A stretch of 64,000 nucleotides of DNA from Candidatus Eiseniibacteriota bacterium. GTDB taxonomy: Bacteria; Eisenbacteria; RBG-16-71-46; CAIMUX01. Shown piece by piece: positions 16,157-24,937 of the stretch. The stretch's first letter is position 1. The number at the start of each line of letters is the position of its first letter. Location: positions 1-64,000 of the forward strand of contig JACKCR010000012.1 in assembly GCA_020633975.1 (NCBI GenBank). Reading direction: 5' to 3'. Made by a program: the position numbers and the translations under genes. The notes under the pieces were generated by a model that worked only from the letters and a program-made list of their open reading frames with translations, did no database searches and was not told the origin of the DNA.

Positions 16157-17431
16157 CTAGCGACGGACCAACCGGCCCGAGTCTTCGCCGTCCGGTGTGT
16201 GGAGACGGTAGACGTAGGTTCCCGACGGAAGACCGCGCAGGGAGACGCTCGACTCGTGCAGTCCCACGCCGAGGTCCCCGCGTGACCAGCCGAGGACATG
16301 ACGCCCGGAGAGGTCGTACACGTCGACTCTGGCGTTCCCCGGAGTCGCGAGCGCGAACCGGATGTGCGCCTCGTCGCCCGCGGGATGGGGAGTGACGCGC
16401 AGTCGAGGGCCGGTGGGGCGGAGCCCCCCGGAGTCTGCGTGGTGCGGGTCGTGCGGACCGGACTCGTCTTCGCCGACACCGGACGGCACGAGTGGGCCTC
16501 CTCCGTCGTTCGTCCTGAGGATGGTGCCGCCGTTTCCGACCGCCCAACCGCGCGTGTCGTCGAGGTAGAAGAAGGTGGCGTTGAGGTCTTCCGTCGTGCC
16601 GGTCTGCTGCGTGTTCCAGGTCGCGCCTGCGTTCGTCGACTTGAGGATCGTGCCCCCATCGCCGACGGCGTAGATCTTCGCGGTGTTGTTCTGCGAGTAC
16701 TGCACGCCGCGGAGCGCACCGGGCGCCCCAGACCAGACCGGACTGAACTGCCACGATCCGGAGGACCGGAGGACCGTGGCGTCGCCTCCCACGATGAGCC
16801 GGCTCGGGGAGAACATCGGCATGGCGAGGAGATCCACCGTCGTTCCCGTATCGCGGGGGCTCCAGGGTGACGAGAACGTGCCGATGTAGAGCGCACCACC
16901 TTCGCCCACCACCTGCCAGACGCCGGTGCCGGTCGCGGCGTAGAAGTTCGTGTTCGTGCCGAGATCGTCGAGCGTCCAGGTGAGCCCGACGTCCGGAGTC
17001 CGGAGGACGGTGCCGTTGTCTCCGCACGCGATTCCCGAGAAGTCCGAGATGCTGCGAAGCGTGTTCGTGGTGCCGCTCGCGATCGTTTCCCACGTCACGC
17101 CCGCGTCCTGCGTGCGGACGATCGTGCCGTTCGCGCCGACCGCGATGACGGGGCCGAACTGGGTCTCCTGGAACGCGATCGCGTAGAGGTTCTCACTGGT
17201 TCCCGAGTCCTGCTCTTCCCAGGTCGCGCCGCCGTTCGAGGTGTAGAGGATGGTTCCGTCGTCGCCGCAGGCCCATGCGATGTCGATGTCGCTGTGGTTC
17301 GCCGTGACCCCGTGGAGGTCGACGGTCGTGCCGCTGGTCTGGAGCTCCCATCCGGCGGCCAGACAGGTCGATGCGAGGAGCAGGGTGCAGGTGAGGGCTG
17401 CCGCGGCCGGGATCGGGTTGCGTCGGTTCAC
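16157..17431 (-). CDS. Secreted Ycf48/BNR-like beta-propeller with C-terminal tail
   Basis: Exported protein of 424 residues. The GTG at 17431 (AGAAAGG upstream) gives the signal peptide core IPAAAALTCTLLLASTCLAA; longer in-frame extensions lack any leader. The body has repeated pairs of 'GDDGTILYTSNGGATW', 'GANGTIVRTQDAGVTW', 'GDNGTVLRTPDVGLTW' and 'GDGGTILKSTNAGATW', the pattern of Ycf48-like photosystem assembly/BNR propellers, here surely not photosynthetic. The last 75 residues (IRFALATPGNARVDVYDLSG, LPSGTYVYRLHT) are the same type of C-terminal tail as on the neighbouring 686-residue protein. Transcribed in the same direction as that gene. Confidence 0.8.
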   Translation of the reverse strand: MNRRNPIPAAAALTCTLLLASTCLAAGWELQTSGTTVDLHGVTANHSDIDIAWACGDDGTILYTSNGGATWEEQDSGTSENLYAIAFQETQFGPVIAVGANGTIVRTQDAGVTWETIASGTTNTLRSISDFSGIACGDNGTVLRTPDVGLTWTLDDLGTNTNFYAATGTGVWQVVGEGGALYIGTFSSPWSPRDTGTTVDLLAMPMFSPSRLIVGGDATVLRSSGSWQFSPVWSGAPGALRGVQYSQNNTAKIYAVGDGGTILKSTNAGATWNTQQTGTTEDLNATFFYLDDTRGWAVGNGGTILRTNDGGGPLVPSGVGEDESGPHDPHHADSGGLRPTGPRLRVTPHPAGDEAHIRFALATPGNARVDVYDLSGRHVLGWSRGDLGVGLHESSVSLRGLPSGTYVYRLHTPDGEDSGRLVRR

Positions 17432-17707
17432 GAAACGGTGCCTTTCTGGGGTCGGTCCAGATTCTTCGGCCGTCGTCGGATCCGTCCGATCGGCCCGAAG
17501 GGGAGGTCGCTCGGGGACGCCCGCTGATACGCGCCGGGCTCCGCCGATCGAGAGCGGAGCACGCACGTTCGGCGTGGATGCGGTAGGATCGGGAGCTGGC
17601 CAGGGAGCGGGCTCTGGGGACGGACGGGGCATGGCCGACGCCAATGTGAGCGGCGGCATGACGTCCGGGCGCCGGCCCGGGGCCGGCCGGAGAAGGAGGA
17701 GGAGACG
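17432..17707. other. Divergent intergenic region
   Basis: 276 bases between the smaller propeller gene and the amidohydrolase gene. It includes the leader hairpin at 17671-17687 and the strong AGGAGGAGGAG site. No further element is evident. Confidence 0.4.
17671..17687 (+). promoter_or_regulatory. Leader hairpin before the amidohydrolase gene
   Basis: GCCGGCC-CGG-GGCCGGC forms a perfect 7-bp stem just upstream of the AGGAGGAGGAG ribosome binding site of the gene at 17708. It could modulate access to that site; the 3-base loop is tight, so the role is uncertain. Confidence 0.3.
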
Positions 17708-18673
17708 ATGCAGCCACTCAAGGAGATCGTGGCCAAAGACGGCGTCTGCGAGCTGGAGTGGGTCCTGCCCGAGGGGCAGACCCTGGAGGACTGGCCGGGA
17801 TCCGCCCCCGACCTGCTCGTGGAGATCCCGCACGGCGCCACCCGAACCCGGGACTACAGTCGGCTCCGCGCGCGACTCTCCCCGACGCTGCCCGAGGATC
17901 TGGTCGACTTCTTCCACGTGAACACGGACGTCGGTGCACCGGAGTATGGACGCGAGGTCGCACGGCAGGTCGTGGCGGGCGCGGGCGGCGCGTCTGGCGG
18001 TGGCCGGCCACTCCTCGCCCTGGTCATCCGTTGCCTCCTTCCGCGCACGTTCATCGACACGAACCGCGTCGCCGAGGACAGCTCGGCGGCCACCGCGCGG
18101 ACGGAACTCAATGCCGCGATCTCAGAGTACGTGCGGGATCCGAAGGATGTCGAACTGCTCGTCTCGCTCCACCAGAGCTATCACGACGTCGCGGACCGGG
18201 CGTTCGACTGGGTGTGTGGCGGAGGTGGGATCGCACTCGCGCCCCATACCTATGCACCCCGCTCCATCCAGATCGACGACTTCGACGAAGGGATCGGAAG
18301 AGCGATCCGTGCCGCCTACGAGCCGGACGTCTACGAGACCTGGACGGTACGTCCGCCGGTCGATCTGATCACGCTCGCGCCGGACGGGCGTGACCTCTCT
18401 CCGCGGAGCGTGGTCGACGCGATCCGGAAACGCTACGAGGCCTTGGACATCGCGACGGCGGAGAACGACACCTACCGCCTCCATCCGTCGACGATGGCCT
18501 ACCGGTACGCAGACCGCTACCCGGGGCAGGTGCTCTGTCTCGAGCTGCGTCGTGACTACCTTGCGGACCCGTTCACTCCGTTCGCGGAGATGCACGTACC
18601 CGAGGAACGCGCGAAGCGGATGGCGGGCCCGATCGCGGAATCGCTCCGGGAGGCGCTGCTGGCTCGGAGCTGA
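17708..18673 (+). CDS. N-formylglutamate amidohydrolase-family protein
   Basis: Predicted cytoplasmic hydrolase of 321 residues related to the N-formylglutamate deformylase (HutG/FGase) family, which releases formate from N-formyl amino acids using a bound metal. Visible family landmarks are LLVEIPHGATRT near residue 37-48, HVNTDVGAPE, RTFIDTNR, LVSLHQSYHD and LCLELRRDYL near the end. No other histidine-degradation gene is nearby, so the true substrate is open. A very strong ribosome binding site (AGGAGGAGGAG) precedes the ATG. The gene stands alone between a divergent propeller gene and the FG-GAP gene. Confidence 0.75.
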   Translation: MQPLKEIVAKDGVCELEWVLPEGQTLEDWPGSAPDLLVEIPHGATRTRDYSRLRARLSPTLPEDLVDFFHVNTDVGAPEYGREVARQVVAGAGGASGGGRPLLALVIRCLLPRTFIDTNRVAEDSSAATARTELNAAISEYVRDPKDVELLVSLHQSYHDVADRAFDWVCGGGGIALAPHTYAPRSIQIDDFDEGIGRAIRAAYEPDVYETWTVRPPVDLITLAPDGRDLSPRSVVDAIRKRYEALDIATAENDTYRLHPSTMAYRYADRYPGQVLCLELRRDYLADPFTPFAEMHVPEERAKRMAGPIAESLREALLARS

Positions 18674-18755
18674 GTCCGGCACCGGCGCCGGCAGCGGCAC
18701 CAGCATCGGCATCGGCGCCGGCAGCGGCATCGGCACCGACACCGGCACCGTTCCG
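18674..18755. repeat. Degenerate hexanucleotide repeat (GGCACC/GGCATC type)
   Basis: About 80 bases of GGCACC, GGCGCC, GGCAGC and GGCATC units directly after the amidohydrolase stop. It is low-complexity DNA with a 6-base period; no coding frame there is convincing. Replication slippage is the likely origin. Confidence 0.7.
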
Positions 18756-18892
18756 CCCGTTCCGGCTCCACCCCGAGCGTTCCGTGCCCGCGCCCCGGAT
18801 CCGCTCCGTGTACGAACCGAGAATCTCCTGTGATTCCTGGCTGTCCCCGAGGTCAACCGACGGGGGCAGTACCCGAGCACAGGAGGTGTTCC

Positions 18893-21800
18893 ATGTCCGA
18901 TCGATCGGTCGGTATCGCGCGTCACGGATTCTCGGTCAGTGCGACCCTCGTCGCCGCTCTGGCTCTCTTCCTCATTCCTTTCCTCTTCGACTCTTCTCCG
19001 AGCGGACAGGGGGCACCCGACGGGTCGGACCCGTTTGCTTCCCTCTCGGAGATTCCCTCGGTGGGTTTGGCCGGGCCGACGGTGCCGCCCGACTGGTACG
19101 AAGCCGTGACCGACCGGATCGCGCGGTCGGAGTACGACGTTTCGAGGGCGGCGGAGGGCCTGCAGGCGCCGAACCGCGCGCAGGATCTCCGCACCTACTT
19201 CCGGGAGGGAGGCATCGACGTCCTTCCGCGCCGGGCGATGGAAGCGGATTGGACCTGGTCGTGGCGGACGCGCGCGTGGGGCCGCCTCCCGGATGAGGAC
19301 GCGTGCACCGCTTCGTTCGATGGCATCGCGTCGCTCGACCTCGTGGCGTCACGCGAGCCGATCGTCGACTGCTTCCGCGTCTCGTACGCACAGGACGGCT
19401 TTACGGAGTGGTACGAGAACCGTCCAAGTGGGATCGAGCAGGGATTCACGATCGAACACCGTCCGGCTGGAGACGGACTCCTCTGTTTCGAGGGGGCTCT
19501 TGGTGGACATCTGACTCCGCGGCTGCACGGCGACACCGCGGGCGTCGAGTTCGTGGACGCGACGGGGCAGACCGCGTTCGACTACGACGGCCTCCTTGCG
19601 TACGACGCGACGGGCCGAGAGCTTCCGGCTCACCTCGAGTGCGGCGACGACTTCCTCCGCATCCTGGTCGACGATGCGGGGGCGATGTATCCGTGCGTGA
19701 TCGACCCGATCCTCACCACGCCGTCGTGGACGGTGTCGGGTACGCAGACCGATGCGCGGCTCGGATACTCCGCCTCGACGGCCGGCGACGTGAACGGTGA
19801 TGGGTACAGCGACATCATCGTCGGTGCGAACGGATACGACCACGGAGAGGCCAACGAAGGTAGGGTCTGGGTCTACCTCGGCTCTTCCGACGGTCTGGAA
19901 GCGAGTCCGGCCTGGTCGGCGGAGGCGAACCAGGCGAACGCCTATCTCGGCTACCACGTGGCCACCGCGGGCGACGTGAACGGCGATGGATACGACGACG
20001 TTCTCGCGGTCGCGATGTACTACGGCGAGGACTTCATGGACGAAGGCGTGGCCTGGCTCTGGATGGGCTCGGAGGATGGGCCGGAGGCGGACCCGTCCTG
20101 GGAACGTTTGGGTGGTCAGTACAGCGCGCAGATCAACATGGCGACGATGGCCGGTGACGTCAACGCGGACGGCTACGCGGACGTCCTCGTCTCCGCGCAC
20201 AGCTACATGGACACGTATCCGAGCGAAGGCAAGGTCTGGCTCTTCCTCGGCTCCGGTTCCGGTCTCTCCACCACGCCGGCCTGGTCGAAGGCGGGCGGAC
20301 AGGAGGGCGCGTTCTTCGGCATGTGCATCGCGGCCGCGGGCGACGTGAACGGAAACGGCTACGACGATGTCATCATCGGTGCCTCGCGGTGGGACGCGGG
20401 CCAGATCGACGAGGGGCGCGCTTTCCTCTACTACGGCTCACCGACGGGCCTCAACGGAACCTCGGCCTGGTCACACGAGTCGAACCAGACGGGCGCGCAC
20501 TACGGCGACTGCGTGGCAGGTGCGGGCGACGTGAACGGTGACGGCTACGCGGATCTCCTCGTGAGCGCACACCTCTACAACAGCGGGGATCTGGAAGAAG
20601 GGCGGGTCGAGCTCTTCCTCGGCGGCAACCTCGGTCCGTCGACGTCTCCCGATTGGTCGATCGACGGGAACGCGGAAGAGGAATGGATGGGCTACAAGCT
20701 CTCCACCGCCGGAGACGTGAATGGAGATGGCTTCGCGGACGTGCTCGTGACCGCGCAGCGCTACTACACGGACATCGAGCAGGACAGGGGAGAGGTGCAC
20801 CTCTTCCTCGGTTCCTGGTCCGGACTCTCGCTCGATCCGGTCTGGACGACCGACGGCGATCTCCTCGATGCGAAGTTCGGCTCGGCCCTCGCTACGGCCG
20901 GGGACGTCAATGGCGACGGCTACAGCGACATCCTGGTCGGCGCACCGAACTACAGCACGAGCCTCCACCTCGGGAAGGTGTTCGTCTATCACGGCGCTCC
21001 GGACGGGCCGAGGGAGACCGCCGGTTGGGTCACCGAGAGCAACCAGACGGACGCCACCTACGGAATCTCCGTCGCATATGCGGGTGACGTTGATGGTGAC
21101 GGCCGGACGGACGTACTGGTCGGCGCCACCGGCTACGACAACGGACAGGTGGACGAGGGCGCGGCGTTCCTCTTCCTCGGAACGGCGCAGGGGCTCTCGG
21201 CCATCCCGGCCTGGTGGGCGGAGTCGAACCAGGCCGGCTCGTCGTTCGGTCGCTGCGTCGCGAGCGCGGGCGACGTCAACGGGGACGGGCTCGACGATGT
21301 CGTGATCGGAGCGCCGCGCTACGACAACTCCTTCACCGACGAAGGAGCGGCCTTCGTCTGGATGAGTGCGCCCGGAGGGATTCCCTACGGAAACCCGACG
21401 AACGCGGACTGGACCCGGTTCGGCGGACAGGACGGCGCGCAGCTCGGCTGGTCCGTATCGACGGCGGGGAACGTCAACGGCGACGCGTACTCGGACCTCA
21501 TCGTCGGGGCGTATCTCTACGACAACGGACAGTCGAACGAAGGCGCCGCCTGGGTCTACCACGGATCGGCGAGCGGACTCTCGACCACGTCCAACTGGTT
21601 CCGCGACAGTGCGCAGTCGAGCGCATACTTCGGAGTGTCCGTCGCGCACGCCGGTGACTTCAACGGCGACGGCTACAGCGACGTGATCGTCGGCGCGTCT
21701 CGGTTCACGAGCGGGCAGAGCCTCGAAGGGTTCGCGTTCCTCTACACCGGTTCCTCGAGCGGGCTCTCCGCCGGAGCTCCGTACTGGTATGGGGAAGCGA

Positions 21801-23044
21801 ACCAGGCCAGTGCGCGGCTCGGTTCGAGCGTGGCGAGCGCGGGAGATGTGAACGGCGACGGCTACAGCGACATCTTGGTCGGCGCCCCCTACTACGACAA
21901 TCCGACACTCAACGGAGGCACCGCCTATCTGTGGTACGGCACGCCGACCGCACCCGTTCCCGGCAATCCGGACAACGCCGACTGGGCGTCGGGACGCCAG
22001 CAGGAGGACGCGCTCTACGGAACCTCCGTCAGTAGTGCGGGGGACGTGAACGGCGACGGCTACAGCGACATCCTCGTCGGGTGCCCGAACAACGACGGGA
22101 CTCCCGGAGTGGATGCCGGCATGGTCGCCCTCTGGTACGGGAGTGCCGATGGGCCGTATCCGGTGGCCGCGGGTTGGATCGCCGAGGGGAGCGCGGCGAA
22201 CGGCAACTTCGGTTTCTGCGTGGCCGGGAACGGAGACGTGAACGGCGACGGCTACTCGGACATCCTCGTCGGCGCGCACGACTACACGAACGGGCAGACC
22301 GAGGAAGGCCGGTCCTTCGTGTACTACGGCAACGACAGTCGCGGACTCTCCCGCGACCCCCGCCAGGCGACGAGCACACTCTCCCACGTGATCGCTCCGC
22401 TCGGGCGCTCGAACTCCGAGACGGCGATCGGGCTCGGCCTACGGGGACGATCGCCGGCCGGCAGGGGAGAGGTGCGGATCGAGTGGGAACTCGCGCCCCA
22501 CGGAACGTCGTTCGATGGAGTCGCAGACGGTGTCGGCAGCTGGCACGACACGAACACGCCGGCGTCGTCCGACGGCAGCTACTACGACATCGCACGTTCG
22601 ATCGGGGGGCTCTACGCGGGAACGCCGTATCACTGGCGGGCCCGGGTCGGAGGGAAGAGCCCCTACTTCCCGCGGAGCCCGTGGGTCCACCTGCCGTTCA
22701 ACGGGGAGACGGAGATGGACTTCCGAACCGGCGGGACCCCGTCCGGAGTCGATCCGGACCCGGTGACGGCCGTGCTGTCGCTCTCGGCGAGCCCGAACCC
22801 GTTCACGGAGATCACCTCGATCCGGTTCGCGCTTCCCGAAGCAGTCCACGTGCGCCTCGGAGTCTTCGACGTCCAGGGGCGTCGAGTCGGTTGTCTACTC
22901 GATGCGGAACGCGCAGCGGGTCCATTTGAGGTGACATGGACGGGCCGAGATGGGAGCCAACGTCCACTTCCGGGGGGAGTCTACTTCGTCCGGCTCGAGA
23001 TCCACGATCACGTGCGCACACTGCGCGTGGTTCGGTTGGAGTGA
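18893..23044 (+). CDS. Secreted FG-GAP (integrin-alpha-type) repeat protein with FlgD-like tail
   Basis: Surface or extracellular protein of 1383 residues. An N-terminal hydrophobic segment (VSATLVAALALFLIPFLF) serves as signal or anchor. After a 240-residue N-terminal region, fourteen FG-GAP units (about 280-1136) repeat every 65-75 residues around a core such as AGDVNGDGYSDILVGA, with Ca2+-loop D.NGDG.SD; together they should form two seven-bladed propellers. The tenth unit is altered (AGNVNGDAYSD). The end (SASPNPFTEITSIRFALP, LGVFDVQGRRVG, LPGGVYFVRLE) is a FlgD-Ig/type A tail like those of the two propeller genes upstream. AGGAGG lies six bases before the ATG at 18893. Confidence 0.85.
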   Translation: MSDRSVGIARHGFSVSATLVAALALFLIPFLFDSSPSGQGAPDGSDPFASLSEIPSVGLAGPTVPPDWYEAVTDRIARSEYDVSRAAEGLQAPNRAQDLRTYFREGGIDVLPRRAMEADWTWSWRTRAWGRLPDEDACTASFDGIASLDLVASREPIVDCFRVSYAQDGFTEWYENRPSGIEQGFTIEHRPAGDGLLCFEGALGGHLTPRLHGDTAGVEFVDATGQTAFDYDGLLAYDATGRELPAHLECGDDFLRILVDDAGAMYPCVIDPILTTPSWTVSGTQTDARLGYSASTAGDVNGDGYSDIIVGANGYDHGEANEGRVWVYLGSSDGLEASPAWSAEANQANAYLGYHVATAGDVNGDGYDDVLAVAMYYGEDFMDEGVAWLWMGSEDGPEADPSWERLGGQYSAQINMATMAGDVNADGYADVLVSAHSYMDTYPSEGKVWLFLGSGSGLSTTPAWSKAGGQEGAFFGMCIAAAGDVNGNGYDDVIIGASRWDAGQIDEGRAFLYYGSPTGLNGTSAWSHESNQTGAHYGDCVAGAGDVNGDGYADLLVSAHLYNSGDLEEGRVELFLGGNLGPSTSPDWSIDGNAEEEWMGYKLSTAGDVNGDGFADVLVTAQRYYTDIEQDRGEVHLFLGSWSGLSLDPVWTTDGDLLDAKFGSALATAGDVNGDGYSDILVGAPNYSTSLHLGKVFVYHGAPDGPRETAGWVTESNQTDATYGISVAYAGDVDGDGRTDVLVGATGYDNGQVDEGAAFLFLGTAQGLSAIPAWWAESNQAGSSFGRCVASAGDVNGDGLDDVVIGAPRYDNSFTDEGAAFVWMSAPGGIPYGNPTNADWTRFGGQDGAQLGWSVSTAGNVNGDAYSDLIVGAYLYDNGQSNEGAAWVYHGSASGLSTTSNWFRDSAQSSAYFGVSVAHAGDFNGDGYSDVIVGASRFTSGQSLEGFAFLYTGSSSGLSAGAPYWYGEANQASARLGSSVASAGDVNGDGYSDILVGAPYYDNPTLNGGTAYLWYGTPTAPVPGNPDNADWASGRQQEDALYGTSVSSAGDVNGDGYSDILVGCPNNDGTPGVDAGMVALWYGSADGPYPVAAGWIAEGSAANGNFGFCVAGNGDVNGDGYSDILVGAHDYTNGQTEEGRSFVYYGNDSRGLSRDPRQATSTLSHVIAPLGRSNSETAIGLGLRGRSPAGRGEVRIEWELAPHGTSFDGVADGVGSWHDTNTPASSDGSYYDIARSIGGLYAGTPYHWRARVGGKSPYFPRSPWVHLPFNGETEMDFRTGGTPSGVDPDPVTAVLSLSASPNPFTEITSIRFALPEAVHVRLGVFDVQGRRVGCLLDAERAAGPFEVTWTGRDGSQRPLPGGVYFVRLEIHDHVRTLRVVRLE

Positions 23045-23303
23045 GCTGACCTTCCCGGTGGGCTTGGGGCGACCTCACAGTGGGTGCGATAAGGACAACT
23101 CACTTGGTCAGCCCGCAACCTCCGGTGCGGGGACTCGAGGGGCGCTGCCGACCCGGCCAGCTGCTTGGACGAGTCGCATATCCCGGCTCGGGTCCCTTGG
23201 ATCTGGAGTCGGCGGCGTGATCGCCTGTGCACGACCCGTCGTGGCCTACTGCCTCATCGTCGGCACCACCGCTTCCTGTCGCCGTCGTCTCCAAGTTGCG
23301 TGA
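23045..23303. other. Intergenic region between convergent genes
   Basis: 259 bases between the FG-GAP gene and the convergent CheW-CZB gene. It contains the hairpin at 23112-23131. I found no tRNA or small gene in it. Confidence 0.4.
23112..23131 (+). terminator. Hairpin after the FG-GAP gene
   Basis: CCCGCA-ACCTCCGG-TGCGGG forms a 6-bp stem, or a longer one if a single A is bulged and ACC pairs with GGT. It lies about 70 bases after the stop. No T-run follows. Confidence 0.4.
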
Positions 23304-24140
23304 TCATCGGGCCGATGTCAGGATCTTCGAATCCCCGTCTACGTCTACCGATGGAAGGTTCGTCGAATCGCCCAGCGCTCCCAGATAGTCGATGTCCAAC
23401 TCCAAGATGGTCTCCTGCTCGTTGGCCCACACGCGCGATACGACAGGAATGGCGTGAACGTTGTCCCGGCTCTCCTGAAATCGATCCGTGTTCAGGTCTC
23501 GGATGTTCTCCACCGAGTCAACGGCGATTGCATACCTGGATCCATCGGGACAGCGGAGCAGCAGTCCCAGTTCACGAAGGTCGTTCACGAGCACCGACTT
23601 GAACTCTCCGAGGAGCGCGAGGAGCTTCGCCAGGACATTCGCCCTCGCGCTCTCGATCCGGGCGAGCCCCTCATCGGACTTGCCCTCCCGTGCCAGCGAC
23701 AACGCGATGCTGGCGAGCCCATGGATCTCCTTGTGAGGCTCCTCCAACTTCTGGAGCAGCCGCCGGAGGGACTCATCTGCGGTGTGAAAGGAGTAGAACC
23801 ACTTCCCGAACGCGCATTGCGTGGGATCCGTGGCCTTGCGAAATGGCTTCCCGTCCCTTACCGCGGACTCCAGCGCTTCGAGCCAGTCGATGTGTTCCTG
23901 CTCTCTTTGGCTCAACGCAGCCACCAACTCCTGGCGCTCCGCGAGGAGGCCGGGATCCCCCACCATCGATCGAACGTCGAAGAGAGGCAGCACAGAGCTG
24001 CGAACGTTGACTCCACCGCGCAGGTGCGCGCGGTGGGTGGGGATCTCGACGACCGCCGAGAGGGGGACGATCTCGTCGACGATGCCGACCGGGAGGCAGA
24101 ACGCCTTCCCGCGCACTTCGAAAGTGAGCACTTGCTTCAT
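23304..24140 (-). CDS. CheW-like protein split by an inserted CZB zinc-binding domain
   Basis: Cytoplasmic scaffold/sensor of 278 residues. The first CheW half (about 1-64) reads KQVLTFEVRGKAFCLPVGIV...LRGGVNVRSSVLPLFDVR. A chemoreceptor zinc-binding domain (about 76-160) is then inserted with all four zinc ligands: His in EHIDW, Cys in QCAFGKW, and two His in PHKEIH. The second CheW half (about 180-265) resumes with DGSRYAIAVDSVENI and IPVVSRV. CZB domains sense zinc and thiol oxidation such as HOCl, normally in receptors or cyclases; here one would report directly to a CheA-CheW array. The ATG at 24140 has GGAG five bases upstream; an upstream in-frame start is less likely. Divergent from the pilin-like genes. 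Confidence 0.85.
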   Translation of the reverse strand: MKQVLTFEVRGKAFCLPVGIVDEIVPLSAVVEIPTHRAHLRGGVNVRSSVLPLFDVRSMVGDPGLLAERQELVAALSQREQEHIDWLEALESAVRDGKPFRKATDPTQCAFGKWFYSFHTADESLRRLLQKLEEPHKEIHGLASIALSLAREGKSDEGLARIESARANVLAKLLALLGEFKSVLVNDLRELGLLLRCPDGSRYAIAVDSVENIRDLNTDRFQESRDNVHAIPVVSRVWANEQETILELDIDYLGALGDSTNLPSVDVDGDSKILTSAR

Positions 24141-24448
24141 TCCGTCTCCGATCCTGCAGCGTTCCCGAGACATGGAACGTGAGCCAAAGAAATCCGAGCC
24201 GTGGTTGGCGACCTGCCGACGACTTGCGGTCGCCTCAGAAGATCGACCGTCGGGAAACAGATCCTAAGGCGCAACTTCGAACTCGCATCGGTGCCGCGGG
24301 CGCGGGGCTGGATTGTGTGGATCCCCTCAAGGAACGAGGGCCGCCGGTCGATCGGATATCTGAAGAGACGGTCTACCGGCCCCGAATCTCCGAGGCTGCC
24401 AAGGGTGCCCTCGACCGAAATCGACGAACCAGATCAGTGGAGGACGGA
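24141..24448. other. Divergent intergenic region
   Basis: 308 bases between the CheW-CZB gene and the pilin-like pair. It must hold both promoters, but I cannot identify convincing boxes. No gene or repeat seen. Confidence 0.4.
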
Positions 24449-24937
24449 ATGGGAACTCCAGAGGAACTCCCAAGTGATCCGGCGGCGGCCGACGCCTGGG
24501 TAAACGAGATCATCGCACGCGAACAGGTGAGCCGCGAGCGACAGCTGGCAGCGGACGTCCCCAAGCAGCGTAGGAGCCTGCTGCCCATCCTGATACCGGT
24601 GGCTGTCGTTGCCGCCGTTCTCGCCGTGTGGAACCCGGGCGCCACGCCGGTCGTGTCCCCGAAGGCACCGAAGATCGAAAGAGTGGCAGCGTCGGCTCTC
24701 TCGGTGCAAGTGGCCATTCGTGCGGTGGAGGCATACACCGACTCGACGGGCCGGCTCCCCGCCTCGCTCGCCCAAGTGCTCCCAGCAACGATCGATGTGA
24801 AGTACCAGTCCTTCGGCGACGGGTCATATCGACTGCAGGCCGGCTCGCCGGGCAACGAAGTCGAGTACGTTTCGAGCGGCCCGGCTTTCGAACTCGATGC
24901 CATGGTCGTTCCAGCCCTCCAGGAGGCAGTGAAGTGA
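24449..24937 (+). CDS. Membrane-anchored protein with pilin-like periplasmic domain
   Basis: Predicted single-pass inner-membrane protein of 162 residues. A 45-residue cytoplasmic part rich in charges is followed by one transmembrane helix (LLPILIPVAVVAAVLAVW, about 44-61). The periplasmic part (VAASALSVQVAIRAVEAYTD, then TGRLPASLAQVLPATIDVKY) resembles the alpha-helix plus start of the beta-sheet of minor pseudopilins, yet there is no Gly-Phe-x-x-x-Glu prepilin cleavage site. It overlaps the next gene, a true pseudopilin, by four bases (GTGA), so the two are translationally coupled and probably work together. GGAGGA precedes the ATG. Function is inferred only from this. Confidence 0.55.
   Translation: MGTPEELPSDPAAADAWVNEIIAREQVSRERQLAADVPKQRRSLLPILIPVAVVAAVLAVWNPGATPVVSPKAPKIERVAASALSVQVAIRAVEAYTDSTGRLPASLAQVLPATIDVKYQSFGDGSYRLQAGSPGNEVEYVSSGPAFELDAMVVPALQEAVK

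Noticed and set aside
20471-22387. 638-residue open frame on the minus strand
   Set aside because: Antisense of the FG-GAP repeats; its apparent periodicity comes from the repeats on the other strand.
13826-23044. Type IX secretion system encoded in this window
   Set aside because: Only tail-like C-termini are present; no secretion machinery genes are seen here.
23045-23303. tRNA gene or small peptide gene
   Set aside because: No cloverleaf pairing with a TTC-type arm and no frame with a ribosome binding site.
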